Numbered from the stretch's first letter, positions 46,829-57,344 are shown. The stretch: 64,000 nt of DNA from Microbispora oryzae (GCF_017896165.1 NZ_JAFCNB010000006.1:124001-188000), one strand, 5' to 3'. The notes: a model not told the origin generated them from the letters alone. Translations and numbers: made by a program.

Positions 46829-48184
46829 CTAGACGCAGACGGTGCGGACCACCTCGGCCAGCCGTCCCGCGATGGACTCGGCCTGGTCGTGCGACTGCGC
46901 CTCCACCATGACGCGGATCATGGGCTCGGTGCCGCTGGGCCGGATGAGGACCCGGCCGCCGTCCCCGAGCTCGGCCTCCGCCTCCGCCACTGCCGCCAGC
47001 AGCTGCGGGTCCGCGGCCTTGGCCTTCGTCACGTCGCGAACGTTGACGAGGACCTGCGGCAGCTTCTGCATGAGGGAGGCGAGCTCGTCCAGGGACGTGC
47101 CCCGCCGGACCACCTCCGCCATGAGGTGGAGCGAGGTGAGCAGGCCGTCGCCGGTCGTGGCGTGATCCAGCATGATCACGTGACCGGACTGCTCGCCGCC
47201 GAGGTTGAAGCCGCCCTCCTGCATGGCCTCCAGGACGTACCGGTCGCCGACCGCGGTCTCCACCACGTTCAGCCCGGCGTTCCTGAGGGCGATCTTGAAC
47301 CCGAGATTGGACATCACGGTCGCGACGACGGTGTCGTTCGCCAGGCGGCCGTCGGCGTGCATGGCGAGCGCCAGGATCGTCATGATCTGGTCGCCGTCGA
47401 TCTCCCGGCCGGAGCCGGTGACCGCCAGGCAGCGGTCGGCATCGCCGTCGTAGGCGATCCCCAGGTCGGCGCCGCGCTCGACGACGGCCTCCCGGAGAGC
47501 GGCCAGATGGGTCGACCCGACTCCGTCGTTGATGTTCAGCCCGTCGGGCGACGCGCCGATCGTCTCGACCGAGGCGCCCGCCCGCAGCAGCGCCTCGGGC
47601 GCGACCATGTGGGCGGCGCCGTGCGCGCAGTCGACGACGACGCGCAGCCCGTCGAGGCGGTTCGGCAGCGTGGTCAGCAGGTGGGAGACGTACCTGTCGG
47701 CCTCACCGTAGGCCTCTCTGACCCGGCCCACCGAAGGGCCGACCGGGCGCTCCCACTTCTCCCCCAGCCGCTGCTCGATCTCGTTCTCCACCGCGTCGGG
47801 CAGCTTGAAGCCGCCCCGGGTGAAGAACTTGATGCCGTTGTCCGGAGCCGGGTTGTGCGAAGCGGAGAGCATGACACCGAGATCGGCGCCCAGCGCTGAT
47901 GTGAGATAGGCGACCGCCGGGGTGGGCAGCACGCCGAGCCGGAGCACGTCCACGCCTGACGACGCGAGGCCGGCGACCACGGCGGCCTCCAGGAACTCTC
48001 CTGAAGCCCGCGGGTCCCGGCCTACGACGGCGATCGGGCGGCCGCGCCGCCCGACGCTGGCGTGGAACGCCCCGGCATCGCCGAGGACATGAGCCGCGGC
48101 CACGGAGAGATCCATGGCCAGCTCGGCGGTGAGGTCGCGACCCGCGACCCCACGAACCCCGTCGGTGCCGAAAAGGCGCCCCAA
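46829..48184 (-). CDS. glmM: Phosphoglucosamine mutase
   Basis: GlmM turns glucosamine-6-P into glucosamine-1-P for UDP-GlcNAc and peptidoglycan synthesis. The 451-residue protein shows [14 protein letters not shown] at the start, the phosphoserine S109 in [15 protein letters not shown], the metal loop AYDGDADRC and the C-terminal [15 protein letters not shown]. The TTG start comes 1 nt after the rpsI stop; TTG-GGG-CGC reproduces the [10 protein letters not shown]-terminus of homologues. It is the third gene of the rplM-rpsI-glmM series. Confidence 0.97.
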   Translation of the reverse strand: MGRLFGTDGVRGVAGRDLTAELAMDLSVAAAHVLGDAGAFHASVGRRGRPIAVVGRDPRASGEFLEAAVVAGLASSGVDVLRLGVLPTPAVAYLTSALGADLGVMLSASHNPAPDNGIKFFTRGGFKLPDAVENEIEQRLGEKWERPVGPSVGRVREAYGEADRYVSHLLTTLPNRLDGLRVVVDCAHGAAHMVAPEALLRAGASVETIGASPDGLNINDGVGSTHLAALREAVVERGADLGIAYDGDADRCLAVTGSGREIDGDQIMTILALAMHADGRLANDTVVATVMSNLGFKIALRNAGLNVVETAVGDRYVLEAMQEGGFNLGGEQSGHVIMLDHATTGDGLLTSLHLMAEVVRRGTSLDELASLMQKLPQVLVNVRDVTKAKAADPQLLAAVAEAEAELGDGGRVLIRPSGTEPMIRVMVEAQSHDQAESIAGRLAEVVRTVCV

Positions 48185-48185
48185 C

Positions 48186-48707
48186 TTAACGCTTGCTGTA
48201 CTGCGGAGCCTTACGCGCCTTCTTGAGGCCGTACTTCTTCCGCTCCGTGGCGCGGGCGTCACGGGTGAGGAAGCCGGCCTTCTTCAGCGGCGGGCGGTTC
48301 ACCTCGGCGTCCAGCACGGCGAGCGCGCGGGACAGGCCCATGCGCAGGGCGCCGGCCTGGCCGGTCACGCCGCCGCCGTCGATGCGGGCGATGACGTCGA
48401 ACTGGTCCTCGGCGCCGAGCACGACGAACGGCTCCTTGACGATCTGCTGGTGGACCTTGTTCGGGAAGTAGGCGTCCAGCGAACGGCCGTTGATGGTCCA
48501 CTTGCCGGTGCCCGGCACGATGCGGACCCGGGCGACGGCCTCCTTGCGGCGGCCGGTGCCGTACGAGTTGCCCGTGGTGATGGGCTTACGGACGACGGCG
48601 TCGCCGGCGGGAGCCGACTCAGTGGTGTACTCGGAAGGGAACTCCTCCGAGGAGAAGTCTTCCTGCTCGCCCTCGACGAGCGTCTCGATACCGGTGGGCT
48701 CGGCCAC
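48186..48707 (-). CDS. rpsI: Ribosomal protein S9
   Basis: S9 is a 30S head protein; its C-terminal Lys-Arg tail reaches the P site. The 173-residue form has an acidic N-terminal extension of about 42 residues before the core ([19 protein letters not shown]). The ending [12 protein letters not shown] is conserved. Starts at an ATG following GGAG-rich sequence, 30 nt after rplM. Confidence 0.98.
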   Translation of the reverse strand: MAEPTGIETLVEGEQEDFSSEEFPSEYTTESAPAGDAVVRKPITTGNSYGTGRRKEAVARVRIVPGTGKWTINGRSLDAYFPNKVHQQIVKEPFVVLGAEDQFDVIARIDGGGVTGQAGALRMGLSRALAVLDAEVNRPPLKKAGFLTRDARATERKKYGLKKARKAPQYSKR

Positions 48708-48737
48708 GGTTCTCCTCTTAACTTTCCTGGCTCGCGA

Positions 48738-49181
48738 TTACTGGGCGATCTGGCTGATCTCGAAGGGCACCGGCTGCTGGGCCTTGTGCGGGTGCTCGGC
48801 CCCGGCGTAGACCTTGAGCTTCTTGGCCATCTTCCGGCCCAGGGAGTTCTTGGGAAGCATGCCGCGGACGGCCTTCTCGACGGCCCGGTCCGGACGCTTC
48901 TCCATGAGCTCGCCGTAGCTGACGGACCGCAGACCACCCGGGTAGCCGGAGTGGCGGTACGCCTTCTTCTGCTCCAGCTTGTTGCCGGTCAGGGCCACCT
49001 TGTCGGCGTTGACCACGATGACGAAGTCGCCCGTGTCGACGTGCGGGGCGAAGATCGGCTTGTGCTTGCCACGCAGCAGGGTGGCCACCTGACTGGCCAG
49101 CCGGCCGAGCACGACGTCGGTCGCGTCGATGACGTACCACTGACGCTCGACATCGTTGGGCTTCGGTGAGAACGTGCGCAC
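48738..49181 (-). CDS. rplM: Ribosomal protein L13
   Basis: L13 is an early-assembling 50S protein. The 147-residue sequence has [20 protein letters not shown] and [21 protein letters not shown], both conserved. GTG start with AGAAGG upstream. It heads the rplM-rpsI-glmM operon, with an inverted repeat in the leader region (49284-49305). Confidence 0.98.
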   Translation of the reverse strand: MRTFSPKPNDVERQWYVIDATDVVLGRLASQVATLLRGKHKPIFAPHVDTGDFVIVVNADKVALTGNKLEQKKAYRHSGYPGGLRSVSYGELMEKRPDRAVEKAVRGMLPKNSLGRKMAKKLKVYAGAEHPHKAQQPVPFEISQIAQ

Positions 49182-49283
49182 GGCAGTGCCTTCTGTCGGA
49201 ATGTGAACTCTCGGTAGGTTGCGCGGGCACGGCGACAACCTCCGTCTCCACATGTACGGGAGAAGACGCCGGACGCGCCGTGC

Positions 49284-49305
49284 ACCGGTCTACGAACAGA
49301 CCGGT
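49284..49305. promoter_or_regulatory. Inverted repeat in the rplM leader region
   Basis: ACCGGTCT and AGACCGGT, a perfect 8-bp stem with a 6-nt loop, lie about 105 nt before the rplM start. It could be a leader hairpin for feedback control or an operator; no motif match is known. Confidence 0.35.
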
Positions 49306-49440
49306 CCACACACAACGAACCAGCAGACTACCGGCCCATCACGGCCTGGTCAAAGCGACCCGTCGGTGGCGGTCACCAAACCAGACATACGTCTCAGTTG
49401 AACGCTCATCAAATTCCTCCCCGTACGCCCCTTCTTCCCC

Positions 49441-50250
49441 ATGCCTCATATCCCTATATTTGACTGCGGTATGTGGCAGGCCCCTCACACCCGGCACACC
49501 CCTCGGATACCCCGTCGCGGGACCCGGATGGGGCTGCTCGCATGCATCGCCTCCGTCCTGCTCATTGGGGTGGTGATCGGCAGGCTCACCGCCACCGCGA
49601 GTGAGCCCGACGAGCTCTACCTGCGCAATTCGCAGCCCTCGCCGAGCGCCCGCGCCAAGGCGGCCCTCGCCGAAGCCCGGCGGGAGCGTCCGCCTCTCGA
49701 ACACGTCCAGCGCTTCGGCACCCCGGCCACCCCGGAAGTCACCTCGTCACCCCGCAGGCGGAGAAATCCGTCCACCATGATCGACGGCTCGGGCGGCGGC
49801 TCTTCGTACACGACGCTCAACCCGGGGACGGCCGAGCAGGGCGACGCGGGCCCGGGCCTGCCGGGTTCCTTCGCCGGGATGGAGGCGGAGGTCGTACGGC
49901 TCGTCAACGAACAGCGGGCGTCGAGCGGGTGCCGGCCGCTGCGGATCGACTCCCGCCTGGTCCGGTCCGCCCGGGTACACGCCACGGAGATGGCGGTCAG
50001 CGGGCAGTTCACCCACACCTCCCCGGGCGGGACCACCCCCTGGCAGCGGATGGCGGCGGCGGGATACGCCGACAGTGGCGCCGAGACCATCGCGCGGGGC
50101 TACGAGACCGCGATAGAGGTCGTCCGAGGCTGGATGGCCGGGCCCCGCGACCGCGCCACGCTGCTCAACTGCCGCCTGGTCGCGACGGGAGTGGGAGTGT
50201 CCACGGGCGTCGACGGACTGTGGTGGACCGAGGACTTCGGTTATTCCTGA
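49441..50250 (+). CDS. CAP/SCP domain membrane-anchored protein
   Basis: The product has up to 269 residues, a basic N-terminus and one membrane segment (MGLLACIASVLLIGVVIGRL, about 30-49). A disordered linker leads to a CAP domain (MEAEVVRLVNEQRASSGCRP, ARVHATEMAVSGQFTHTSPG) in the last 120 residues. The conserved His pair of CAP proteins is present (H in ARVHA, H in FTHTSP) and two Cys could pair. CAP proteins act outside the cell; ligand unknown. Start uncertain: ATG 49441, 49471 and 49528 are all in frame, none with a good ribosome site. Divergent from rplM. Confidence 0.8.
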   Translation: MPHIPIFDCGMWQAPHTRHTPRIPRRGTRMGLLACIASVLLIGVVIGRLTATASEPDELYLRNSQPSPSARAKAALAEARRERPPLEHVQRFGTPATPEVTSSPRRRRNPSTMIDGSGGGSSYTTLNPGTAEQGDAGPGLPGSFAGMEAEVVRLVNEQRASSGCRPLRIDSRLVRSARVHATEMAVSGQFTHTSPGGTTPWQRMAAAGYADSGAETIARGYETAIEVVRGWMAGPRDRATLLNCRLVATGVGVSTGVDGLWWTEDFGYS

Positions 50251-50278
50251 CCCTTCCTCTTGTGTCCCGATCGCCGAC

Positions 50279-50284
50279 TAATCT
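50279..50284 (+). promoter_or_regulatory. -10 box of a probable leaderless transcript (Pro-rich membrane protein gene)
   Basis: TAATCT lies 7 nt before the ATG, arguing for an own promoter in the 41-nt gap after the CAP gene. Confidence 0.5.
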
Positions 50285-50291
50285 CGGGGCC

Positions 50292-51596
50292 ATGGGTTAC
50301 CCCGGCGACCAGCGGCCGCCTCTCCAGCCGCGACCGTCCTCCGACCGGCCCCAGTGGCACACCCCGCCCCCGTACGAGGCCGCGGACGACCCCGCCGTCG
50401 CGTATGGCTCGTGGAACGACCAGACGGCTCCCCGGACCGCCGGCGGCGATCCCTCGTACGGCGCCGAGCAGCCTCCCCACGGCTCGCCCTCCCACCCGGA
50501 CCGGCCGCCCTACGGTGAGCCCCCCTACCGCGGTGAGGCCCCGTTCGGCTCCCCATACGGCGACTCTCAGTACGGGGACTCTCAATATGGCGGCTCCCCG
50601 TACGGCGCCGCCCCCCAGGGCGTCGGCAGGTCACCCTACGGCGACGCCCCGCAGGGCGGCGACCAGCAGTACACCGGGCCCCAGCAGTACGCCCCGCAGC
50701 AGTACACCGGGCCACAGCAGACACCGCAGCAGGCACCGCGACAGGGGCCTGTGCACGAGGCGCCGGCCGGCGGAGCGGGCGACGACGACCGGGGCGGGCC
50801 GTGGGCCGGGCCGACGCCGAGCCGTAAGCCGCCGGCTCCGGCCGCGGCGGAGCCGGAGTGGGATCCGTACGCGGTGCCCATCTGGCGTCGGCCGATCGCG
50901 CTGATCGGGGGGCTGATCCTGCTCGTCGGGGCGCTCTTCCTCGGTCTGTGGGTGGCGGCGAAGAACCAGCCGCCGCCGCAGGCCCAGCCTCCCGCGCCGA
51001 AGCCGTCGTCCACCCAGCCGGTCCCGGCCGGCGCCGCGGGGCGGTACGGATACGCCGCGTCCCGCGCCACGGACAAGGAGCCCCTGTCGGCCGCGGAGCT
51101 GTTCGGCAAGAAGAAGGTCGTCAACCACGGCCGGTCCTACCTGCGCACCGCCTGGCGCAAGGAGAAGACCTGCGCCGACGGCGTCACCGGCCCGACCATC
51201 ACCAAGGCCCTGAAGACCGCGGGGTGCAACCAGCTCCTCCGCGCGAGCTACCGGGACGCCAAGGGGAAGGTCATCGGCACCGTGGGCGTCGCCAACCTCA
51301 AGACGTCAAGCGGCGCCAAGAAGGTCGCCGCGGCGGGCGGCGGCGGCGAGCGGAAGGACTATCTCAAGCCCCTGCCCGGCAAGGACGACGTCTCCAAACA
51401 CCTCGGCAGCGGCGAGGCCTACGCCGGCGGCTGGACCCACGGGCACTACGCCGTGCTCCTGTGGTTCCAGTTCCAGGACGGGCACAAGCCGAGCAAGTCG
51501 GATCTTAAGCGGCTGTACCAGACGGCGGTCGACATCACCGACGCGACTGTTTTCCCTGCCTTCGACACCCGATCTCTGACGGGCGGCCACGGCTGA
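50292..51596 (+). CDS. Pro-rich single-pass membrane protein with conserved extracellular domain
   Basis: The 434-residue protein has a disordered cytoplasmic N-terminus of Pro/Gly/Tyr/Gln repeats (QYTGPQQYAPQQYTGPQQ, residues 85-150). One membrane helix follows (PIALIGGLILLVGALFLGLW, 201-220), then a Pro linker and an extracellular domain at about 265-430. That domain shares an LSAAELFG start, two cysteines (TCADGV, AGCNQL) and LLRASYRD with the C-terminus of the next gene, so the two are paralogues. No known family is recognised. Such proteins are common in Streptosporangiales and may sense or bind the wall. Confidence 0.78.
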   Translation: MGYPGDQRPPLQPRPSSDRPQWHTPPPYEAADDPAVAYGSWNDQTAPRTAGGDPSYGAEQPPHGSPSHPDRPPYGEPPYRGEAPFGSPYGDSQYGDSQYGGSPYGAAPQGVGRSPYGDAPQGGDQQYTGPQQYAPQQYTGPQQTPQQAPRQGPVHEAPAGGAGDDDRGGPWAGPTPSRKPPAPAAAEPEWDPYAVPIWRRPIALIGGLILLVGALFLGLWVAAKNQPPPQAQPPAPKPSSTQPVPAGAAGRYGYAASRATDKEPLSAAELFGKKKVVNHGRSYLRTAWRKEKTCADGVTGPTITKALKTAGCNQLLRASYRDAKGKVIGTVGVANLKTSSGAKKVAAAGGGGERKDYLKPLPGKDDVSKHLGSGEAYAGGWTHGHYAVLLWFQFQDGHKPSKSDLKRLYQTAVDITDATVFPAFDTRSLTGGHG

Positions 51597-51701
51597 CAAT
51601 TCGTGATGCGCAGGCGTTTCGCGAGCTTGCACCGAGTATGCCGGGGGTCTGCCACGGCAACGGAAACGCCCATGGGGGCACGCCGATCGCATGGTCGCGG
51701 A

Positions 51702-51707
51702 TACGCT
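51702..51707 (+). promoter_or_regulatory. -10 box of a probable leaderless transcript (large Pro-rich protein gene)
   Basis: TACGCT lies 7 nt before ATG 51715 and favours this start over an in-frame ATG 24 nt upstream, which would precede the box. Confidence 0.45.
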
Positions 51708-51714
51708 TCGGGCT

Positions 51715-54657
51715 ATGCGTGGCAAGGATTCCGGTTCCGAGCAGGAACGCGAAAGGGCGGAGACCCGTGAAGGCTCCGGCGCCGACGGCTCGGTGACGCC
51801 TCCTCTGCCGCCGCCGAGTTTCGGGCAGAGTTCCGGCATGCCGCCCGAGGATCTGGAGGCCACCGGGCGGTTCCGCGCCGTGCCCCCGGCCGCCACCCCC
51901 TCGCCGTACGGCGGAGCGGGGCGCGACGCCACGACCGCGCACGTTCCCGGCCAACCGGGGCCCGGCGGGCAGCCCGCCCCGGCGTACGAGGGCGGGGGCG
52001 GCCCGTGGCCCGCGCAGCCCGTCCCGCGGCCGTACGGCGGCGCCGCGTGGCCGCCCGGCCCGTCCGCCGACCCCGGCACCGGAGTCGCGTGGCAGCCCCC
52101 CACGCCCGACCCTGGCACGGGCGTCGCGTGGCAACCCCCCGCACCCGACCCCGGGACGGGGGTGGCCTGGCCCCACGCCCCCGGGCCCGATTTCGGACCC
52201 GGTGCGGGCACCGCATGGCCTGGGCCTTCCCAACCCGACCCCGCCGCTGGCACGGCATGGCCGGCGCCCACCCAGCCCGACCCCGGTTCGGGCACCGCAT
52301 GGCCGCAGCCCCCGGCATCCGGCCAGGCTCCTCCGCCGCCCGCCTACACCGGCCCGGCCCCGGGGGCCGAGGACACCCCGCCACCGGCCGTCGAGCCGAT
52401 CGAGCCCCGCCCCTGGGTGCCCCCGGTTCAGGCCGCTCCGGAAACCTCCTGGCAGACGCCCGCCGGTCCGCCGCCCAGGCATCTCGGCGAGCCCGGTCCG
52501 CCTCCGTACCGGCCCGGCTCCTACGACCCCGGGTCGGGGCAGTGGCCTCCGGCGCCGGCCGCCGGTGCCTGGCCCGGCCCCGAGGCCCCGGGCCGGCACG
52601 GGATGGCGCCGAACGGTGATCCGGCGCCGCCGTGGTCGGCACCCGCGCCACCCGCGCCCCCATGGGCCGCGCCACCCGCGCCACCCGCGCCGGACGGGCC
52701 GCACATGCCTCCCGCGCCGCACATGCCATCGGCGCCGGACGCCACCGCTCCCGCCCGCTTCGTCAACTGGTCCGCCACGGCCGCGCCTGGGGCGCCCGCG
52801 ATGCCTCCGGACTCTCCGATGTCGCCCGTGCCTTCCGTGCCCCCGGGCGCGGAGGCGGCTCCCCCGAACGCCCAGCCGCCTCTGGAGCCCGGTGACCGGT
52901 TTGTCTGGCCGCCACGCCTGCCCGGCGAGGACGAGTCTCCGGACCGCCCTCCCGCGGTCGGCTCCTCATGGCCTCCGCCCGCCGCGTACGCCAGGGACGG
53001 CGACGCGCCGGGCGACCCGGCGGCCGCGCTCGGTCCGGCTCCCACCGGCGGCGTCGCCGCGCCGGACGGCGGTGAGACCGCCGGGTCCGCCACGTACGGC
53101 CCGGACGCCGAGGGCGGCGCCATGGGTGCGACGGGCCGCGCCGAGGGCAGGCACGCCCTCACCCCACCCGAGACGCGGCCTGAGACACAGCCCGAGACAC
53201 GGCCTGAGACGCTCTCCGAGGCACCATCGGCGGCGTACTCGGATGCGCTGCCCCGGGCCGGCTCCGAGACAGCGCCCGTGACAGCGCCCGAAGCGTTCTC
53301 CCACGGCCGCTCCGACCCCATGCTCGCCGCGACCCCGCCCGAAGGGCTGCCGCTCCCCGGCGGCCACCCGGCCTCCTCCCTCGATCAGTTCCCGTCGCCC
53401 GACCTGCCCGGCGCGGCGCCGGCCTTCGACACGACCCCCACCGCCACGTACGGGACCGGACCGGCTCCTTCCGGTGCTCCCGGCCAGATCGAGCACCCCG
53501 CCGGGCCGGCGACCCCGCAGTCCGTAGCGCCGCAGTCACCAGAGCCACAGTCCCCAGAGCGACAGTCCGCAGAGCAACAGTCCGCAGAGCAACAGTCCAT
53601 GGACCCGCACTCTGTGCATCCGCCAACCGTGAACCCGCCATCGCCGGACGCGCCGGTCCAGGACGGCCCTGTCGCGTGGCCGGTCTCGCCCGACACCCCT
53701 GCAGGACAGATGCCCCCCAACTCCCCAGCGGCCGGTTCCGCGTCGCCCACGACGCAGAGGTCCGGCTCCACTCCATTCGCGTTCACGCCCGTGACCCCGG
53801 CCAGGGCCGGTCGGCCGTCCCCGCCGAGCGGGATCGACGTCACGCCCCAGGGCGACACGACGGCCCAGCTCCCGAGCCCCTCCGGATCGTCCGCCGCCCT
53901 CCCGGTGCCGCTCCGTGTGGAGCGGCCGGCGGCTGGGGGCGGCGCGGGTGGGGGCACCGTGCGGCGCGTGCTGCTGGCGGTCTGCTCGGTGATCGTCGTG
54001 GCGGCCATCGGCACCGCGGCCTACTACGCCTACTCGGAAGACCCCGACCAGACCGCCTCCAACGGGACCTCGGCGGCCGGCGGCGGCGCGCCCGCCCCGG
54101 CGGGGCCGCAGGCCAGCGTGCCGCCGTCCACCGTGCTCGACTCCGAGCGGACCGACCCCAGAAAGATGACACCCGCCGAGGCGTTCCCCGAGACGAAGGT
54201 CACCGTGGCCGGGCGGACGTACCGCCGCGTCAAGGTCGAGGTCGTCGGCTCCTGCGGGAAGTCGGCGACGGGGGCCTTCGCGGGGGCGCTCGACCAGCAG
54301 CAGTGCCGCCAGGTGCTGCGGGCCACCTACGTGGACGGCAAACACGACTACGCCGTCACCACGGGCATCGCCGTCATGCCGACGAAGCAGGCCGCCCTCA
54401 CGGTCGACCGGGCCAAGGACCTCGCCGGCAACGTGTGGTTCCGCGGCATGAACGCCCCCAAGTCGACCGGCGCCGACCGGGTGGCGATCTCCGGCGGATA
54501 CGCGGCCGGCATGGTGTGGGGGCGTTACATCGTCTTCAGCTACGCGACCTACGCCGACGGGCACACCCCCGAGGCGAAGGACAAGAGCCTCGCCCCGATC
54601 AGCGGCGGCTTCCGCGACCAGACGGCCAAGGTCATCGAGAAGCGCGTCAAGAAGTGA
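51715..54657 (+). CDS. Large Pro-rich membrane protein, paralogue of the preceding gene
   Basis: The 980-residue protein has about 745 residues of Pro/Ala/Gly/Thr-rich disordered sequence. This contains tandem [12 protein letters not shown]-type repeats, PETRPETQ repeats and QSAEQ repeats. One membrane helix follows ([20 protein letters not shown], about 750-772), then a 200-residue extracellular domain. The latter matches the preceding gene: [20 protein letters not shown], two Cys (GSCGKS, QQCRQV), [11 protein letters not shown] and [10 protein letters not shown]. The product is probably mostly cytoplasmic disordered tail with a small outer sensor. Function unknown. Its stop overlaps truA by 11 nt. 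Confidence 0.78.
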   Translation: MRGKDSGSEQERERAETREGSGADGSVTPPLPPPSFGQSSGMPPEDLEATGRFRAVPPAATPSPYGGAGRDATTAHVPGQPGPGGQPAPAYEGGGGPWPAQPVPRPYGGAAWPPGPSADPGTGVAWQPPTPDPGTGVAWQPPAPDPGTGVAWPHAPGPDFGPGAGTAWPGPSQPDPAAGTAWPAPTQPDPGSGTAWPQPPASGQAPPPPAYTGPAPGAEDTPPPAVEPIEPRPWVPPVQAAPETSWQTPAGPPPRHLGEPGPPPYRPGSYDPGSGQWPPAPAAGAWPGPEAPGRHGMAPNGDPAPPWSAPAPPAPPWAAPPAPPAPDGPHMPPAPHMPSAPDATAPARFVNWSATAAPGAPAMPPDSPMSPVPSVPPGAEAAPPNAQPPLEPGDRFVWPPRLPGEDESPDRPPAVGSSWPPPAAYARDGDAPGDPAAALGPAPTGGVAAPDGGETAGSATYGPDAEGGAMGATGRAEGRHALTPPETRPETQPETRPETLSEAPSAAYSDALPRAGSETAPVTAPEAFSHGRSDPMLAATPPEGLPLPGGHPASSLDQFPSPDLPGAAPAFDTTPTATYGTGPAPSGAPGQIEHPAGPATPQSVAPQSPEPQSPERQSAEQQSAEQQSMDPHSVHPPTVNPPSPDAPVQDGPVAWPVSPDTPAGQMPPNSPAAGSASPTTQRSGSTPFAFTPVTPARAGRPSPPSGIDVTPQGDTTAQLPSPSGSSAALPVPLRVERPAAGGGAGGGTVRRVLLAVCSVIVVAAIGTAAYYAYSEDPDQTASNGTSAAGGGAPAPAGPQASVPPSTVLDSERTDPRKMTPAEAFPETKVTVAGRTYRRVKVEVVGSCGKSATGAFAGALDQQQCRQVLRATYVDGKHDYAVTTGIAVMPTKQAALTVDRAKDLAGNVWFRGMNAPKSTGADRVAISGGYAAGMVWGRYIVFSYATYADGHTPEAKDKSLAPISGGFRDQTAKVIEKRVKK
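52069..52320 (+). repeat. Tandem coding repeat, [12 protein letters not shown] type
   Basis: About six degenerate units of 12-14 codons ([39 protein letters not shown] and others) lie in the disordered region. Similar codon use between units suggests recent expansion. Confidence 0.75.
53525..53610 (+). repeat. Short coding repeat, QSPE/QSAEQ type
   Basis: 15-nt units of the type CAGAGCAACAGTCCG, encoding [20 protein letters not shown] and QSMDP, are repeated five times. They are rich in A and distinct from the surrounding GC-rich Pro sequence. Confidence 0.7.
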
Positions 54658-55528
54658 GCGTGCGCACCCGGCGCGTCAGCTCGGCGCGCCGGGCCAGCTC
54701 GTCCGGGGCCGGGTAGCGCACCTCCTCAAGCGTCAGGCCGTGCGCGGGCGCGACGTTCACCCCGGGATCCCGTACGGCTCCCGCGAGCACCTCCCCCGGC
54801 CACTCCGGCGGCCGTCTGCCCTCGCCGACGCTCAGCAGGGAACCCACCAGCGCCCGGACCATCGAATGGCAGAACGCGTCGGCCACCACGGTGGCGAGGA
54901 CGATCCCGTCGTCTCCCCTGACCCAGTCGAGCCGGTGCAGCTCCCGGATGGTGGTCGCGCCCTCACGCCTGCGGCAGAACGCGGCGAAGTCGTGTTCGCC
55001 CAGGAGCCGGGTGGACGCCTCGTTGAGCAGGCCGACGTCGAGCGGCCGGGCATACCAGAGCACCTCCCGGCGCCGCAGCGGGTCGACCCCGCCCGGTGCG
55101 TCGCAGACGCGGTAGCCGTACCTGCGCGACAGCGCGGAGAAGCGCGCGTCGAAGCCCTCGGGAGCCACCCGGACGGTGTGCACCCGGACGTCGGGGGGCA
55201 GCATGCCCGCGAGGCGTCGCGTGAGCGTGGCGAGCCACTCGGCCCCCTGAAGCTCCAGATCGTCCCCCGGGGTCGCCCCGCGAGTCGTCCCCGCGGCGGC
55301 GAGCGAGGCGAGCGGGACGTCCACATGAGCGACCTGGCCCCGGGCGTGGACCCCGGCGTCCGTGCGGCCAGCGACCGTCAGCCTGGGCGGAGGATCGAGC
55401 CGCAGCACCCGGCCGAGGACGTCCTCCAGCTCCCCCTGGACGGTCCGCAGCCCTGGCTGACGCGCCCACCCGGAGAACTCGGTGCCGTCGTAGCCCAGAT
55501 CGAGCCTCAGACGTACGTCTCGGTCCAC
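54647..55528 (-). CDS. truA: tRNA pseudouridine(38-40) synthase
   Basis: TruA converts uridines 38-40 of the anticodon arm to pseudouridine. The 293-residue protein has [19 protein letters not shown] at the start and the catalytic Asp in [17 protein letters not shown]. It carries an insert of about 15 residues near 85-98 ([17 protein letters not shown]). GTG start. Follows rplQ after 109 nt; its end overlaps the convergent Pro-rich gene. Confidence 0.97.
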   Translation of the reverse strand: MDRDVRLRLDLGYDGTEFSGWARQPGLRTVQGELEDVLGRVLRLDPPPRLTVAGRTDAGVHARGQVAHVDVPLASLAAAGTTRGATPGDDLELQGAEWLATLTRRLAGMLPPDVRVHTVRVAPEGFDARFSALSRRYGYRVCDAPGGVDPLRRREVLWYARPLDVGLLNEASTRLLGEHDFAAFCRRREGATTIRELHRLDWVRGDDGIVLATVVADAFCHSMVRALVGSLLSVGEGRRPPEWPGEVLAGAVRDPGVNVAPAHGLTLEEVRYPAPDELARRAELTRRVRTLTS

Positions 55529-55637
55529 GACCTTCCTCCCGTACGGCGTGCCGCCACGACGACACCCCGGTGAAGCGAAAGAGCGGGCCCGGCATCCCCG
55601 CAGGGGAGCTGGACCCGCTCGCCGATCCTGGTTTGGA

Positions 55638-56180
55638 TCAGGCCTCGTCCTTCTTCTCGCCGTCCGCGGCCTCCGGGGCCTCCGGGGCCTCGGCGACGGT
55701 CTCCTCGGCGGCGGCCTCGGCCTGGGCCGGAGCCTCGGTGCTCTCCGCCGTCTCCTCGTCGGAGGCGGCCGGAGTCGCCGGGGTGGCGGCCGGAGCCGTA
55801 CGCGCGACGCGGACCGGGTTCAGCTGCTCGGTGACCAGCTCGATGACCGCCATCGGAGCGTTGTCGCCCTTGCGGGGGCCGACCTTGGTGATCCGGGTGT
55901 AGCCGCCCGGACGCTCCGCGAAGCTCGGCGCGATCTCGGTGAAGAGGTGGTGCACGACGCTCTTGTCGCGGACGATGGTCAGCACCTGGCGACGGTTGTG
56001 GATGTCGCCCTTCTTCGCCTTCGTGATCAGCTTCTCCGCCAGCGGGCGCAGCCGCTTGGCCTTGGCCTCGGTGGTGCGGATCCGGCCGTTCTCGAACAGG
56101 TCGGTGGCCAGGTTCGCCAGGATCAGCCGCTCGTGAGCCGGGCTGCCGCCGAGACGGGGGCCCTTGGTGGGCTTGGGCAT
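55638..56180 (-). CDS. rplQ: Ribosomal protein L17
   Basis: L17 is a 50S protein near the exit tunnel. The 180-residue protein has the core ([20 protein letters not shown], then [26 protein letters not shown]) in the first 120 residues. An Ala/Glu-rich tail of about 55 residues follows, of the kind many actinobacterial L17 proteins carry. Preceded by an intergenic region with a 12-bp hairpin. Confidence 0.97.
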   Translation of the reverse strand: MPKPTKGPRLGGSPAHERLILANLATDLFENGRIRTTEAKAKRLRPLAEKLITKAKKGDIHNRRQVLTIVRDKSVVHHLFTEIAPSFAERPGGYTRITKVGPRKGDNAPMAVIELVTEQLNPVRVARTAPAATPATPAASDEETAESTEAPAQAEAAAEETVAEAPEAPEAADGEKKDEA

Positions 56181-56265
56181 CTTGATGCTCCTCGTGGATA
56201 ACCCGCCCCGGCCGTGTCAGGTACCGGAGTCGGGCCGACCGGCGCACCGGTCGTGGACTGTCGTC

Positions 56266-56295
56266 GCCGCCTCACGCCCGGGAGCGTGAGGCGGC
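56266..56295. terminator. Strong hairpin between rpoA and rplQ
   Basis: GCCGCCTCACGC pairs perfectly with GCGTGAGGCGGC around a CCGGGA loop, 33 nt after the rpoA stop. There is no T tract. It may be an attenuator, a processing site or an actinobacterial I-shaped terminator. Confidence 0.5.
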
Positions 56296-56327
56296 TGATG
56301 TGGCGGTGCTCAGTACTGCGGCGATGC

Positions 56328-57344
56328 TCAGTACTGCTCGGTCTCGATGAAGCCGCCGTCCTCGTCGTCGTATCCGCCGCCGGCGACCGCGGTGGGGTCG
56401 AATCCGGGCGGGGAGTCCTTGAGGGCGAGGCTCATCTCGTGCAGCTTCTGCTTGACCTCTTCGATCGACTTGGCGCCGAAGTTGCGGATGTCCAGCAGGT
56501 CCTGCTCGCTGCGGGCCACGAGCTCACCCACGGTGTGGATGCCCTCGCGCTTGAGGCAGTTGTAGGAGCGGACGGTGAGGTTGAGCTCCTCGATCGGCAG
56601 CGCCAGGTCGGCGGCGAGCGCCGCGTCCGTCGGCGACGGGCCGATGTCGATGCCCTCGGCCTCGACGTTGAGCTCACGGGCGAGCCCGAACAGCTCGACG
56701 AGGGTCTTGCCGGCCGAGGCCACCGCGTCGCGGGGCTTCATGGACGGCTTGGTCTCGACGTCGAGGATCAGACGGTCGAAGTCCGTGCGCTGCTCGACAC
56801 GGGTCGCCTCGACCTTGTACGTGACCTTGAGAACCGGGGAGTAGATGGAGTCGATCGGAATCCGGCCGATCTCCTGGCCCGGCTGCTTGTTCTGCGCCGC
56901 GGAGACGTACCCGCGACCGCGCTCGACGGTCAGCTCCATTTCGAGCTTCGCCTTGCCGTTCAGCGTGGCGATGTGCAGGTCGGGGTTGTGCACCTCGACA
57001 CCGGCCGGCGGCGCGATGTCGGCGGCGGTCACCTCACCCGGGCCCTGCTTGCGCAGGTACATGACCACCGGCTCGTCGTGCTCGGAGGACACGACCAGCG
57101 ACTTGAGGTTGAGGATGATGTCGGTGACGTCTTCCTTGACCCCGGGCACGGTCGAGAACTCGTGGAGCACACCCTCGATGCGGATGCTGGTGACGGCCGC
57201 CCCCGGAATGGAGGACAGCAGCGTGCGCCGCACGGAGTTGCCGATGGTGTAGCCGAAGCCCGGCTCCAGCGGCTCGATGATGAACCGGGACCGGTGCTCC
57301 TCGAGCTGCTCCTCCTGGAGGCTCGGGCGCTGGGCGATGAGCAT
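56328..57344 (-). CDS. rpoA: DNA-directed RNA polymerase subunit alpha
   Basis: The alpha subunit scaffolds RNA polymerase assembly and contacts activators. The 338-residue protein has the N-terminal dimerisation domain ([20 protein letters not shown]) and the C-terminal DNA-binding domain ([20 protein letters not shown]). It ends in an acidic ETEQY. A 13-nt segment containing the stop is duplicated just downstream. Starts at an ATG with the rpsD gene 161 nt upstream. Confidence 0.99.
   Translation of the reverse strand: MLIAQRPSLQEEQLEEHRSRFIIEPLEPGFGYTIGNSVRRTLLSSIPGAAVTSIRIEGVLHEFSTVPGVKEDVTDIILNLKSLVVSSEHDEPVVMYLRKQGPGEVTAADIAPPAGVEVHNPDLHIATLNGKAKLEMELTVERGRGYVSAAQNKQPGQEIGRIPIDSIYSPVLKVTYKVEATRVEQRTDFDRLILDVETKPSMKPRDAVASAGKTLVELFGLARELNVEAEGIDIGPSPTDAALAADLALPIEELNLTVRSYNCLKREGIHTVGELVARSEQDLLDIRNFGAKSIEEVKQKLHEMSLALKDSPPGFDPTAVAGGGYDDEDGGFIETEQY

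Noticed and set aside
50500-50740. Possible CRISPR-like or satellite DNA
   Set aside because: The repeats are short, irregular and in frame with a Pro/Gln/Tyr-rich protein. There are no spacers and no cas genes.
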